From Armillaria gallica (taxonomy: Eukaryota; Basidiomycota; Agaricomycetes; Agaricales; Physalacriaceae): a stretch of DNA of 64,000 nucleotides. The stretch is taken from positions 6,138,001-6,202,000 of the forward strand of contig JBANDB010000001.1 of NCBI GenBank assembly GCA_037576215.1, read 5' to 3'. Below are positions 21,272-33,279 of the stretch, piece by piece. How positions within the stretch are numbered: position 1 is the stretch's first letter; each line of letters begins with the position of its first letter. The notes under the pieces are model-generated. The model did not search any database and had not been told where the DNA came from. It was given only the letters and a program-made list of their open reading frames with translations. Position numbers and translations under genes: made by a program.

Positions 21272-24200
21272 CTACACTTCACCACCACTGCCCACCACTT
21301 CCTTGTTTTTCAACCCTCTATTGCGCCGCCACCGGAACCGATGCCAAAGTGACGAAGGTAAATGTGGGTTCGTTGGTGGATGGTTCGGACGATCATGCTC
21401 ATCCATAGATGGTTGCTCAAACCCAACGCCATCTATCCCGTATTCACCCACACACCCCCCTTGAACGAATGCCTGGAAAGCCAACATGCGACGAGAATCA
21501 TCTTCATCATCAGTTTTCCAATCAAAGTGGTCAGTGTTGAGTTTCTCCAGACATTGGAGCCAGGACAGATGATTAGGGGATAGGAGAGCAAGGTGTCGAA
21601 GAACAGGGTTCGATTTGGTTTCATCTTCATGCACAAGGAGAAGAGCACAAGCGGTGAAGAGGGTTTGAGGCTCGAAGACGTAGTCTGTGGCCTGCTGGAA
21701 TATCTGGGAGTCCAATCTATCGGGTACCAACGCAAGAAGAAATTCACGAACGACGGCTACTGCATCGTCTACGTTTATATCTTCCCAATGAAGCAGATGT
21801 GCCACCGAGTCAAAGAGGCGCCGGGTAACAAAATGTCCAACAGCTTGATTTCGGAAGAGGGGAGACGAGAAAAAATGAAGGGCGAGTTCAGTCGCCGGTG
21901 TAAATCGTTGAATATCTTCCTCGAAACACACTATTTCTTCATAAACGCATTGGCTCCATTCATCATCTTTGAAAGCAATTTGAACGAACTTTGCAGCCAA
22001 TTCTGGGGTACACCAGTCCTTGGGAAGGAAGCGAGGGTGATGTGATGTGGAATTGAGTACTCGGAGAAAGACGATTAAGGCAATGCAACAATCTTCAACA
22101 GACACTGGACTATCGCCAAACTTGTCCAATGAGATCACCGTGTACAGCAGTTTTAAGACGGCATGACAATTCACATCCAAACGAAAAGAAGGGATGTTTT
22201 TGTCGATGAGGGAAAACTCGTGAACATCTAGATGAACTCCAATGTTGAGCAAAACTCGGCCGATGAAAGTGTAGCTGTAACGGTCAGGGTCGCCGTAGGA
22301 AACTTTGGGTATGTCCCAAACGGAGGGCGAGCTGGCCATTTTGAGGAGAAAACACAGCTTGGGATCCTGAGGTGGCTCAGGGAATTCACTGGTGGGACCG
22401 AGATAGTCAACGCTACCCTGGACGTTTCGAATGTCTACATGGCCTTGGATGATGGTCTCAAAAACGTATTGGTACAGACATGTATGGATGGCCATACGAA
22501 GACGGACCGGTTCATCCACTTCTGGAGAAGGCGAGGAGATCTTCAATGTTATCGGAATGGACACTATCTCGCGGTTGATTAAGGCTCCCAAAGTGAAGAC
22601 TAATGGAGGGGGAGGAAACATAGGATGCCAAAAGGATGTAGGGATCTCATTTAAGAGCAAGGAAACATTAATACTCGGACCCAATGGGCGGAGCCTGCGA
22701 CATATTGAGGCCCATACAATAGGCTGCAGACAAAGTTGTGACTCGCCCGTCAGGGCGGAGATGACTATATCTGACAACGAGTTTTGGATTGACTCGTCGG
22801 AAAGAGGAAATATGCCGACAGATTGCAGAGCTGCGAAAGTGCCATGCGGCAACTTATCGTCTACAGATTCCAGAAGAAAGAATGAAACGGGTGTATCTGC
22901 AAAGCGAAAATATATGCGAATGTAACGGCTCAACTCCCTTGCGATGAAAGGGCTATTGTTGTCATTACGGAGTGATGTTAGAAGCTCATCAATGACGGGC
23001 TTTAGTGCAGATTCTTTCAATCGGGACATTAAAGAGTCCATTGAATGTTGCGTTGGAGATTCCACCTGCGACTTCAGAGAGTTGACTGACCTCAGCGGTA
23101 ATGAGCTGAGTGACTGTACCACAATATTGCGGACGCTAGGGTTCGACAAGATCTCAAACAGCCAACAGAGAGCACATAAATCGATGTCATCAGCACTGAG
23201 GCCTACAGCTGCGTGTTCAGCAGCTCGTAAAGAGCGAACATGCTGTGCGAGCACCATTTCCGAGGCCTCCTTTGTGTGCCCAGTGGCCTCTTCGGTCTCC
23301 GCTTTCCCTGGGTGCCCACGATCGAAGAAGCGAGAGATAATCCAGCCACGGAGTCGATTGGCATAAGCGCAAATCGGAAACATGTACTGCACCAGTGGGG
23401 TCCTGTAGGGGCACGATGGATATATGATAGGCAGGAAGTTGGTGATGAAGTATGCAGCAAATGATGTGAAAGCGATCGATCCGACAGCAGATGCGATTGG
23501 CACCCGTAGAGGGATAAGGAAAAGAACTAAACCTGCGAGGAAGATGCCGAGCGACAGGCTCATAAGGACAGGTAGCATCCTGATGATGAGGTCGACACCC
23601 CATCACTCTAGCCCCATGTATCGGAAATGACGCACACGACATCTATCTCGTGGTGTCCCAGATGGGACCGACATATACTGGTGGATCCATTGCTTCGTCA
23701 AAACAGCGAACAGCGCAGTAGTGAGGCTGAGCGATAGGCTGATGAACCATAGGCCATTCACCCATAAATCGGATGTTGTGGGATGAAAATCCGAGAATGG
23801 AGTAAGGCCTGAACGGGGAACGTCATTCACAGAAGAACCATTGCCTGCCGCCCGCTGAACGTTGATTAGCTCGAACAAAAGCGAGGCAGTGATCGCGCTA
23901 TTGTCGACCTGGAGGCTCTGTGATGTCTGCGCAACAAATGTGGTGACCACTGCAGAGAAAAGACCTGCCTAATCATCAACATCTATTAATGATGGGGGGA
24001 AATTTTTTGATGTGGCACTCACGAAAACTAGGAGAACATCTAATCCATCTCGCCATCCCTCCACCCTCTCGATATCATATTCAGCACACTCCTCCAGATA
24101 TGTTCTCCATACCCTGGCAAGGGGTCCTAACTCCTCGTGCTCCTTATCTTCCGGAAATTTCTCTTCGTAGTTGAATGGATCATTGCCTTCACTCGTAATG

Positions 24201-24465
24201 AGATGTATGGCAAGTCCCTGTGATGAATTTTCACACCTTTCACTATATATTCACGACGCTGGATACCCATCATGCCGCGGGTTGATTTTCGTCATCGTCG
24301 TGAGAAATAGGCAGTCAAATTCTCGACTAGCTGCTGAATTTTATTCTCCAGCTGGGAATCATCTTCTGAGTCATCAGGTGTCTCTGTATGGGTCTCATTT
24401 CGAGCACTGGAAGAGCTTTGTGAGTCTTCATCGTCGGCGCTTTGCGCGGCATTGATTGAAGGCAT
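21272..24465 (-). pseudogene. DUF6535 membrane protein, copy 2 (two nonsense codons)
   Basis: Exons 24237-24465, 24023-24162 and 21272-23968, introns 74 nt (24163-24236, donor GTGTGA, weaker than in copies 1 and 4) and 54 nt (23969-24022). The third exon is a multiple of three. Stops: TGA at 24292-24294 in the Arg run of exon 1, about codon 58, and TGA at 23603-23605 in GLE-stop-WGVDLII just before the third membrane segment. Copy 1 reads CGA at both. The first stop lies before the membrane domain, so no long product is likely unless translation restarts. The exon downstream of 23603 is otherwise fully open (768 codons). Confidence 0.85.
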
Positions 24466-24948
24466 GGCTTTCGAGGGAGGAGAGGAAAGAGTCAGCTAGG
24501 CGCCGTGATGCCCAGTCACGACCATTTCTCCATCTGATCAGCTGATGATGTTGCAGCCCAAGTTGAGCCAAGTAGTTCAGTTTGTTGCCGAGAGGGTGGC
24601 GGCAGTCACTGCTCTCACGAGCTCAGGCAGTCGCTGACAGGCATAGAGGTTGATTGCGAAAACCCGAGCTAGACTATGTACGGTGTACTATCCGTTTATG
24701 TACTGCATGAATAACAAGTAAAAGGGAAAAGCCGGAGCAGTGAAGGATAGGGGAAAGGAGTAAGGTAAAAGAATCGACATGTAACATACTTCTAGAGTCG
24801 GAGAAGGAGTTCGAGGCTGCTTTCGCCTGGCCAACAAGGTTAGGCACTACAAGTAGGTAGGGTAGAATAGCGTGGGATGAATCTTTTTCAAAGAAACTGC
24901 AACGTAAGTAAGCGAAAGTTTTGATGGAAGAAAGTAGACATCACAAGA
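24466..24948. other. Spacer upstream of DUF6535 copy 2
   Basis: No gene. The first 75 nt match the 5' flanks of the other copies. After CAGCTGATGATG this copy lacks about 80 nt that copies 3 and 4 have and joins directly at GCAGCCCAAGTTGAGCC. The remainder matches 13445-13800 and 51210-51560. Confidence 0.5.
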
Positions 24949-25775
24949 CTAATTTTCCGCATTCTGTGTGGCAGCATCTTCCTTCTCGCCATTCACATCG
25001 ATATCAGGACCACCCTCCGCATTGTCGTGTTCATTGCCGTTGTTAAACGAGCCCCGGATAAACAAACTGCAGCAGACGCTCTGAATCCGAGTCCGAGCTC
25101 GAAAGGAAATCAGACAGCTGATCGCAGTTGTCCTCCCAAAGTTCTTGGCCCTTTCCTGTCTGAGGAATAGGGTGCGACCGAGGAATTAGCTGTTGTCGTA
25201 CTCGCGTTCTGGAACGATGACACAGCCGGCAATTTGAAAGTTTTTGGGAATGAAGAAGATGGGCATATCAACCTTGGGCTTGCAAGCGGTGGGAACGGGA
25301 TTGTCAAGGTGAGTGAGGTGATAGTCGCCAGATGAGTTGTCCCACTCAGCGAACTTGTCCTCTGCAGGGCCCGCGTTGTACAAAGCTGCAATGATGGAGT
25401 CCCCAATGGGCTCGTGGCGAAGCTGGCGCCAGGCCTTCGGTTTTGTGGGTATTAGGTCGTTGTACTCGATGCATTGAAGCAAGATTAAGGCATGATGTTG
25501 AACTGTCCGTCAGTACTCGTAGTGCGATTATTGAGTTCTTCGCCCCGAGTCTTTCTCATGAGCTTCAGCTACCTGGATGAACGTTGAGTGCGCTGTACTA
25601 CGGCGTGAATATGAGACGCTCGAATAAGCAATAGCAAGACACTTACAGCAAACACCGAACACTGTTCCCCAAGTGATCTTATACATAGACACTGAATTAT
25701 GACATCTTGACGTCGCAGATGTGGTGCTCGGTGCTCATGCGTGTTTTGTGAGTTGATATCGCCCACAGAGGCCAT
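24949..25775 (-). CDS. Unknown small gene X, copy 2
   Basis: The only copy that keeps the ATG (25773-25775, MASVGDINSQNTHEH). First exon ends CSVFA at a GTAAGT donor near 25648; acceptor CATCCAG near 25575; short exon EAHEKDSGRRT; main exon near 25186-25482 with YNAGPAEDKFAEWDN, DYHLTHLDNP, VDMPIFFIPKNFQIAG and VPEREYDN; acidic C-terminus to TAG at 24949-24951. Past VPEREYD the frame breaks compared with copy 1 (lost GQFLRWE), so even this copy may be damaged. No known domain; function not assigned. Confidence 0.4.
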
Positions 25776-26091
25776 CTAATAGGGAACCAATAGGCTATGA
25801 AGGGGTCGATGAATTAATCTTGGAGCAGGAATCATTCTTTGCAACCGATTGCATCTCCGGCAGCTGACTTCATCTGATCAATTCCATAAATACGATGAGA
25901 AAGTACAGACGTAACTCACCCAATTAATACGGAACGCGGGCCCAAGTAATTATGCCGACTATTCAGGTAGTCTTGCGTCGTTACTTCAGTCCCGCTTCAG
26001 AGTTTCTACCAGTTCCTGACTCTTGAAATCGCCGGCAAGGATCACCTGAACCTAGGAGATGCTCAGAACACATGTCATTTTACCAAAACTA
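25776..26091. other. Spacer, unit 2
   Basis: No gene. Contains the intact empty site CCCAAGTAATTATGCC near 25932 for the 4 kb transposon of unit 4. Confidence 0.5.
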
Positions 26092-27200
26092 TCACACTCG
26101 CTTCGTCGATAATCGAGAGCTGATCAACTTGTCGATGGTAAGATCTTGTAGGCTTCTAAGGTAACTGTCAGTCATGCCATCGGATCCTAGTGGACGAAAA
26201 CACTGCATGTAGGCGCATTGGTTAGTACCCCCCCCCCCCACTACGTTCAACTCCCAGCTGGATGATGCGCATAGACAGAAAAGCCTTCTCTGGGCTTTTC
26301 CTTCCATCAAGACAGCATGAATCGCTTCTACGGAGACCCATTCATGTATCTTCCTGGGATTTTGCACATACCCAGCGCTTGATGAACGTTTACCAAAAAC
26401 AAACAAGGGTCGGTCATTGAATCGTGGCGTCTGCTTAGATCTTGGCATTGCGAAGAAGATACAAACTTCTAATACTCTTGGGCTGCGCGCGGCAAGTTTG
26501 TTTCACACCCACTTGATCACATCCTCGGTCCCGAGCTCCAACAGAAATCGCCATATAGCACGCCCCTGCCTTTTCAAGAGCTGATGGCACAACTCTCTCG
26601 CCGATATCATTCGAGTTGGTACGCTAGCCGAATCCAATGGAACTCCGATGGGCCTGACGACCGCTCAATTGTATACGGCTAAGAGAGGAGGTTCGCACCG
26701 TGAATATGAGGGTGCAAGGCGGGGAGTACAGCTCTGAGAGAGCGGGGATACTCGCCGAGTGTAAGTGTCAGCGTTGGGGACGGGGAGATTATCTACGACC
26801 CATTCCATCGTATCCTGTACGTCCTGAGTTGCGCTGGGGTACTGGACAACCTGTGGCAGTTGGGGGCGACGGTCATGAACCCGCGACTAGCAGAGGAGGA
26901 GCCAAGCCGGCGGCGGGGACCGCCAGCAGGCGTAGAACCCGGCGCTGTGTGAAAAGACGAGCATCGGAGCATCGAGGCGCGAAATGGGAGGGCAGGAAAC
27001 GTCGAGCTTGTGATGGTAAGTTGGGATTCTCGCATGGCCTTCTCGACTGACACGCGCTAGGATGTAGACATAGGAATGAAGGCATTTAGGGCTGTCCAAG
27101 TAGGTCAGCAATAGCAAAATATAAGAGACAAGACGTATTCCGCACCAAGACATCGCTGGTTTCTCTCCCTTGGATGTGTTCCATGGTTGCTACCATATCG
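26092..27200 (-). pseudogene. Alpha/beta-hydrolase-like, copy 3 (decayed)
   Basis: Same order as copy 1: first exon with GTACGT-like donor (here GAATACGTC, altered), LDVSCPPISR, LVFSHSAGFYACWRS, a PAQLRT helix and 3' pieces down to about 26100. A run of 13 C (26228-26240 region) interrupts a tRNA-like piece inside it. Multiple frame changes; pseudogene. Confidence 0.45.
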
Positions 27201-27276
27201 CCGGTCCATGTTATACCAAACAAAAACTTGGTCTCATCCTCAAACGATGTCGTTGCAGAATCGGTGAGCCGTTGCT

Positions 27277-27900
27277 CTAGTCCGGATGAGAGGCATCGAG
27301 TGCTCTGTTAGTGCAGTTGGCGTGCTGTCGTCTCAATCGGTGCGGGTTCGTCCTTGAATTTGAGGCCTGACAACCCATTGCATTGCATTGCGCACGTCCT
27401 GAGCTGTGCCAGGGAATTGGACACCCGAGTCGACGAGGTGGTGGGCGGGGACGACAGTGATGAATACGCGGGCGGCGAAGGGGCCATACAGCCATATGAG
27501 AAGACGAGGATTGGCCCAGGATGTCTGCAGGTATTGATGGCATTCTCATGTGGTCCTCTCGTCAACGCGTACTAGATGGGAACAAATGTATGCTGTTGTT
27601 CAAGTGGGTTATGTAGAACCTGCCGCCGTATGGAAAGAAGGACAGTAGTCGTCGAGCGTGCGACGGTCTGTTGGGCCGTATTGATGTAATTTTTGCGTGG
27701 TCCTCTCGATTGACACACTTTCGACTTCAAGAATGGACACAAATGCGTTTAGCGCTGTTACACTAAGGACATTAGTTATCATAGATTGTATGAGACAAAG
27801 ACGTACTTGACACCAAGATATCATTGATTTCTCTCCCTTGAACCTGGGCGATTTGTTCCATAGTTCGCTGGATATTGGCTACCATCGCCCGACCATCTTG
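27277..27900 (-). pseudogene. Alpha/beta-hydrolase-like, copy 4 (fragment)
   Basis: Short minus-strand pieces: first exon and GTACGT intron near 27800-27830, TLDDYCPSFHTAAGST near 27610-27680, and ILVFSYGCMAPSPPAYSS plus a PGTAQDVRNAM-like helix near 27370-27520. Large internal deletions compared with copies 2 and 9. Not functional. Confidence 0.45.
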
Positions 27901-28416
27901 TACGAAATGAGTCTAGCTTGATCCACAGACGAGGCATGGGATAGGATTGGTGCCGGTGAGCTATGGCCACGACTCGGATGAGGATGAGTGAGAGGCGTAC
28001 TTGCCGGCCAATATGATTGGGACGCAAACAGTGCAGAGCGTCGGGCTCGGGCTCGATAGCCAGCTTGACGCGAATCCAGTGTCCATTCGAAACGAGAGCG
28101 AGTCTATGAACGGTGGTCCCCTTGACATGACAACCATCCTCGCGTCTCCCTCAGTGAACGCCCTTCCGCGTATACATCGTAGACGGTCCTTCCTTTCTCT
28201 CCCCACGCATCACAACCCTCCCTCCCTCGGTGACATCCTCGAGCACGTGCCACCGGACGTGGCCTGGATTTGAATCAGCTTCATCAGGAAAACAACAATT
28301 GCAGCGACCCCGTCGTATATCAAGCTTCAAGCGACGAATCGAAATGAGCACGAGTTTATGGCGACAGTCGCAGATGAACGTCAAAGTCACAAAGACATAA
28401 CGGTCACAACCTTTCA
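27901..28416. other. No intact gene
   Basis: Holds parts also found near 33000-33130 (GAAACGAGAGCGAGTCTATGA) and the GTCACAAAGACATAACGGTCACAACC string also at 16570 and 59510. Small ORFs here look spurious. Confidence 0.4.
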
Positions 28417-28601
28417 CAGCTGGGGGGCGACTATTTTAGGCGAGTGAAAATAGAATCAGAGTGCAAAATGTCGGATTTTACCTCTGTCAAAATCCGGGGA
28501 ATTCCCTGATAAGGAAATATCGAAGGATCTTGCCTCGCCCAAAATCCTTATCTCGGATTTTGATTCTATTTTTACCATCTGAAAATAGTCGCCACCCAGT
28601 G
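28417..28601. mobile_element. MITE-like inverted-repeat element (185 bp)
   Basis: Left end CAGCTGGGGGGCGACTATTT and right end, read in reverse, CACTGGGTGGCGACTATTTT; the inverted repeat extends to GAAAATAGAATCA with few mismatches (about 45 bp arms). It sits in the conserved string GTCACAACC...TTTCCCTTTTCG and is absent at the equivalent sites. No clear target duplication. A piece similar to one arm occurs at 40778-40795. Confidence 0.6.
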
Positions 28602-28666
28602 GTGTTTCCCTTTTCGATCGCTGCCGCATTCACTCCTTGCCACTACCGACGTTCTATGGCAATTTC

Positions 28667-29955
28667 ATGCGCTTCTGGCTCTGCCCCTCTGACTCGAAAA
28701 TTCGTTCAAGTATCCCTGATGACGACAGAATTGCGCCTGAAATGTTCTGGGTAAAACATCAGCCCTTCCTGGCCAGCGCGGGCTACATGTTACGACCTCG
28801 GTACCATCCAAATTGGACTCCTTGGATCAGGAAAGATGGAACAACTCGATGGAGATTCCGTAAATCTTTTGAGGACGAACACTCTCTTCTCGTAGGGAAC
28901 AAATGAACAAGTCTTGCTTTTGGGCTGACCTCGCGGATCCAGACATCGCGTGTCCTGGATGCTGTACGAACGAAAGATGGAGCTAAAGTCGTTATCCGTA
29001 TCACACGCACAGACACAGATGAACTCTCCATGGCAAAGTGTCTTTGCAGCTCTGATGAACCATGTAATCATACTGTTCCCATCCTCGATGTCATACCTAT
29101 CCCGGATGACGAAGACCACCGTGTATTCATGGTGATGCCGCTAATGAAGCTATTCCACGAACCCGAATTCCATTGCCGGTCAGAGTTCGTGGATGCTTTT
29201 CTTCAGCTGTTAGAGGCAGGCCCTATCCGTCACTAACCACTTATCTGTTGTCTGATTTTTTATTTGCAGGGTCTCGATTTCATGCACAGTCCACGGGTCA
29301 GTTCAACAATGTTATTACTCGCTCCCTTTTGAACTTTGTCCTCCCATAGCGATGTGAGCCCGCTCAACTTCCTCATGGACTCCTCAAAAGTCTGTCCCAA
29401 AGGGTACCATTACGCCTGCGAAACAAGCTACGACGGCGTTCACTGGAACCTCCCCGCTCGTCCTCGATGTCGCATTGACCCAGTCCAGTACTATATCATC
29501 GATTTCGAAAGTGCCCAAGAATACCCCGCAGGCAAGGAAAACGCTCTAACCACCAGAAATCTCCGCTGCGGTATACGCTCATCGCCAGAGTTTTCTCTCG
29601 GCGAGCCATGTAATCCATTCAAGTTGGACATGTACAATGCAGGTGCTACATTCTTTGAACTTTGCGAGGTAATTTCTCCTTTCTAATTGCTACTCGGCGC
29701 TGCTTACTCTGCCTTCCATAGGGATATCAAGGATTAGATGACTTCAAGCCTCTTTTGCTTGATATGATGTCCGAGGATCCGCTTGCCAGGCCTGATATGG
29801 AAGATGCTCTCTGGATGCTTGATGATCTCGTGTCTCCGAACGACAAACTTTGGCTACGTGGCAGGATCTGGAGGCTTTGTGCATGGGTCAAACCTCCTTC
29901 GTATCTAATCCGGTATCTGTTGCGAAAGTTTCCAGTCCTTCTTCCGTACTTTTGA
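28667..29955 (+). pseudogene. FunK1-like fungal protein kinase, catalytically degenerate
   Basis: Plus strand, start ATG 28667 or 28742. Introns 28892-28942 (GTAGGG/CCAG), 29216-29269 (GC donor, TTGCAG), one near 29297-29350, and 29669-29721 (GTAATT/CATAG). Protein reads FWVKHQPFLASAGYMLRPRY, LDAVRTKDGAKVVIRITR, PILDVIPIPDDEDHRVFMVMPL, GLDFMHSPR, SDVSPLNFLMD, YYIIDFESA, CNPFKLDMYNAG and ARPDMEDAL, the usual order of agaricomycete kinases of this type. The VAIK Lys is Arg, HRD is HSD and DFG is DFE. The third intron does not restore frame with a standard donor. Likely a pseudokinase or pseudogene. No second copy in the window. Confidence 0.65.
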
Positions 29956-30962
29956 TGTAAACCACTCTTCCTCTCCGGGACATTACTTGCGATTAGGATT
30001 TTCAAATGTGACGTTGGATGGGATCCCTTTAGATCATTTTGTGGATGAGCCAAGTACGTGGTAGCGGCATAATTTACAGAATGTAAGAGACAAGCAACAA
30101 GATTTTCCCTGTGTGACTTGGTCCATGCTTGCAGCTTGGTTTGGATAATATTCGCCAAGTGATAAGTTAGTGCTTGAGGGGTGCTCCGTCCTCATCATCC
30201 CGCAAGAAACGCGGGGTATCGGGGTCAGGCGAGATTGTCAGCGACGTAAGTGTGGAGTCTATTCGAAGCTTACCAAGAAGAAACTGAAATTCTTCACGAG
30301 TCACCATTTCTAAGTATCTGTGCGCAGACAATATCACCTCTATTTCATCTCGAGCCATTCGACGTTGTTCTCAATTCAAGATTAGGGTCTAATCCGTCAA
30401 CTAACCAGGACTCCTAGGTGCACGCAAAGGTTCGACTCCCCGTGAGACAATGATGATTTTCATTTCACAGAGTTTTATTTCTTTTTGACCCGTGTTCGTT
30501 ATGCGTAAGAGCAAGGCTACGCACAATCTTGTCTTCCGTACCACAATACCTCAACAGTTCCAACATAGTATCTTCAGAGATGCTCATGAGGATTCTCAAG
30601 AGTTTTCAAACATTTTTATGGTTTACTTCTATCCTAACTGATTGAAGAATGTCATTTTTCCAAGAGCCGTCTCACTCGCTGGTTGTAGTTCCCTATCTCT
30701 GAAAAAAAAAAAAAAAAAAAAACTCTGATCCCTAACTTTTGAACCTGTACATCCTACCATTCTGATGGCGTGGTGTTGTTCTCTGGTAGTCCATCGGTTA
30801 AGATGTGTGCCTCAGTTCATCTTAGGCGCCAAGGCTTGGTTCGACTCCCAGCCTGGGATTTGTCTTGGTATAGGAAAAGTCGTTTTTAGCTGTCGAAGGG
30901 CAAGTACTTAGTGGGCAGTGCACAAGGATTTTGGTGCAGTATTTTTTATATTGTCGGAGAAC
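29956..30962. other. Intergenic, tRNA-like modules and poly-A run
   Basis: No gene. Two plus-strand tRNA-like modules: B box GGTTCGACTCC near 30430, and a well-formed one at 30783-30862 with A box TGGTAGTCCATCGGTTAAGA and B box GGTTCGACTCCC, flanked by TCTCTGG and CCTGGGA that pair at 6 of 7 positions (one G-U). A run of about 20 A at 30702-30721 lies upstream of the latter. Some 30070-30360 sequence resembles hydrolase-intron pieces. Confidence 0.5.
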
Positions 30963-31375
30963 TAGGGCTACGCACGAAACCTATGGGGGGTGTAATATAA
31001 TGTTTTATACCGACCCCTCTCCAAGGGGGGTGTTTTGATACGGTAATTTACCGTTACTTACCTATCACGTGCGAATGTCACATGATTGACGCGCAGCAAT
31101 TACAGATTTTTTCTTTATCTTCGCACTTTTTGGTGTATTTTCCTCTCCTATGAGCTATAATTTAGTGCAGAGCATTACTGAACAAAACTTTATTTTGTAA
31201 ACATAAATTATGTTAGTATAGTTGGATATGACAATGATTTTGCTACTCCTGTATCGTCACATGACAGGTAAGTTACCTCGATGAAAACCCCTCCAGCGGA
31301 GGGAGGTAAGTTACCAGTAACTAACCGGTCCGAAACCCTACTGTATCAAAACCTAGGGTTTCGTGTGCAACCCTA
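30963..31375. mobile_element. hAT-like MITE (413 bp) with 8-bp target duplication
   Basis: Ends TAGGGCTACGCACGAAACC and, in reverse, TAGGGTTGCACACGAAACCC (inverted repeats, 3-4 mismatches). A second inverted stretch follows (GTTTTGATACGGTAA / GTTTTGATACAGTA). Flanks CGGAGAAC (30955-30962) and CAGAGAAC (31376-31383) form an 8-bp duplication with one CpG-type difference. No coding capacity. 8-bp duplications and TAGGG ends suit a hAT-derived MITE. Confidence 0.75.
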
Positions 31376-31759
31376 CAGAGAACATAGCCGGAAATGTAAA
31401 TTTAAGATGGATGGTACAAAGGAGTGGAGACATGACGCAGAGGTTGTCGAAGACTCGAAGAGGGTATGGCGCAGGAGTGATTGTGATGGTTGGTACGCTC
31501 CATATTGCTATGTCAAAGTAGAGAATTATAGTGCATGTTTACTTTTGTATTGCTTCATACCGAGCACTTGATGTAGATTTATTTTGAAGCATCAGAAACC
31601 CTCAATACAAAGAAAGGGTCAGTCATAACGAGTCTTCATATTTGGTCATAGGGGTAAGGTACGGACATTGGTAGTAGTTAACCTTTGCTCATCGAATACA
31701 GGACCATCGCGATGAATGACGTACAAGTATGCGACAGAGAGATGCAAAACACGTAAGAA
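31376..31759. other. No gene recognised
   Basis: Left part unique to this unit. From about 31690 it matches 17466 and 60070 (CATCGAATACAGGACCA...). A 96-codon plus-strand frame at 31281-31571 crosses the MITE end and is judged spurious. Confidence 0.4.
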
Positions 31760-32660
31760 AATGGCGAATTTGGCACCAACATTCATGCTGGGCAGATTCT
31801 GCCAGTCCTCGCCCTACCCAGTACCGAGCACCAACACCAAGCTGAGCCTCGTTTCAGCAAATTCATGGTACAACATGCATCCTGCACCCAAAACCTTGCC
31901 GAATTTCTCCAGAAAGCCCTCTCACCAATACCCCTCGAGTCTGTAGGCTTGCAGAATCCAACAACGCCAGTGGAATCCTCTGCTTGGCTTCGGCATAGTA
32001 CAACCTCGTATCCGCTGGCCACATGCACCCCCCAGAGAGGAGGACCAAACTTTTGATACCAGGGTACAGGGTGGGGAGTAAAACTCCAGAAGACCGAGGA
32101 TGGCGAACATGTTTATCAGAATGACCGAGGACATGACCTGTAGTGAGGCATCCTGAACGTCCTGAGCTGTGGTAGGGAATTGGACACCTGAGTCGACGAG
32201 GCAGTAGTCGGGGACAACGGTGATGAACGTTCAAGGAACCAAGGTTGTGGTAGATAATGTCGGCGGGGGTGGGTAGTGTGCATGCACCCATGTAGAAGCC
32301 GCTGCCATATGAGAAGGCAAAGATCAGGATGTCAGGGCCCGGGGAAAGCAGTAGACGTCGAGTGTGGCGCATTCAGCTAGGTGGTATTGGTGGAGTTCTC
32401 GAGTTAAATTCCTAATTGACATGCCTTCGGCTTCGGAAAGCATTGATTCCTCCTCAAGTGGGTCAGCAATAGCAAAATGTAGGAGACAAGACATACTCGG
32501 CATCAAGATGGTGCTAGCTTCTCTACCTTAGACCAAGCCATTTTCTCCATGGTTCACTGGATGTCAACCACAATTGCCCGTCCATCCTATATGGAAAGAA
32601 ACCTTGTCTCGTCATCAAACGATGCACGGGATGTCATTGTGGGATTGGTGAGCTGGCAGC
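31760..32660 (-). pseudogene. Alpha/beta-hydrolase-like, copy 5 (decayed)
   Basis: First exon with GTATGT donor near 32490, LDVYCF near 32350, IFAFSYGSGFYMGACTLPTPADIIYHNLGS at 32240-32330, CLVDSGVQFPTTAQDVQDA near 32170-32210 in another frame, then a damaged elbow (VLGHSDKH), LVLLSGGCMWPADTRLYYAEAKQR and ALLDSASLQTR. Two frame changes remain between the strand-2 and elbow regions. One of the clearest copies for domain recognition. Confidence 0.5.
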
Positions 32661-33279
32661 CCCGAATCGGATGAGGATGAGTAAGAGGCCTTGCAGACGA
32701 GAATCGAAGATGCAGTAGTCAGGGACGATGGTGATAAGCGCGACACGGGTGCATGAATTGGGAGGGCAGGGATGTTAAGGGTCAAATTGGGTCAGGTTCT
32801 TGCATCAGGTGACGCACGTTTGGCTTTGAGGACGTCTAGTGCTATTAAGCAAGGTCAATGTTAGTAGAAATAAAACCGGAAGGAAAAGGATGTACTCGAC
32901 GGCAAGAATCCCTCCCTTTGACCGGTACGATAATCGATTTGCTCTGTGGCTGCTTGCTGCCATTCAATACTGCGAGAGAGCTGGCCTCATCTATGATGAC
33001 AAGTTGTGCTCAGAACGGAGCATTGGCTTCAAGTAAGATTGACGCGAACCGTGAGACCATTCGAAGTGAGAGCGAGCCTATGAGGACATGAAAGTCGTGT
33101 TCAAGCCAAGGTCACATTGTCACCATCACAATGTTTCCTCTTTCGATCGACGCTGGTCGAGTTTTTCTTTCTTGACAAATAGCTCAAATCATGCAACCAT
33201 TCCAGGCATCAAGCTCAAGTGCTGGTCAATTGACGAGTGACCTTCTCTTCTGTGCGGGGATGTAAGTATCGGTTGTGCG
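32661..33279. other. Hydrolase first-exon remnants, no gene
   Basis: Matches 18600-19200 and 45680-46300, shortened. Contains another first-exon/intron piece on the minus strand. Nothing else. Confidence 0.4.

Noticed and set aside
26228..26240. Run of 13 C as a functional site
   Set aside because: Absent in the equivalent sequences near 15130 and 56970; a simple homopolymer expansion or assembly error is more likely.
30702..30721. Poly-A run as the tail of a retroposed mRNA
   Set aside because: No coding sequence or target duplication can be tied to it; it may equally be slippage or a SINE tail.
30783..30862. A functional tRNA gene
   Set aside because: A and B boxes and most of an acceptor stem are present, but no D stem and only a mismatched T stem can be drawn; the same holds for the other modules.
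31281..31571. A 96-codon plus-strand ORF
   Set aside because: It begins inside a MITE and runs across its end; no conserved feature.
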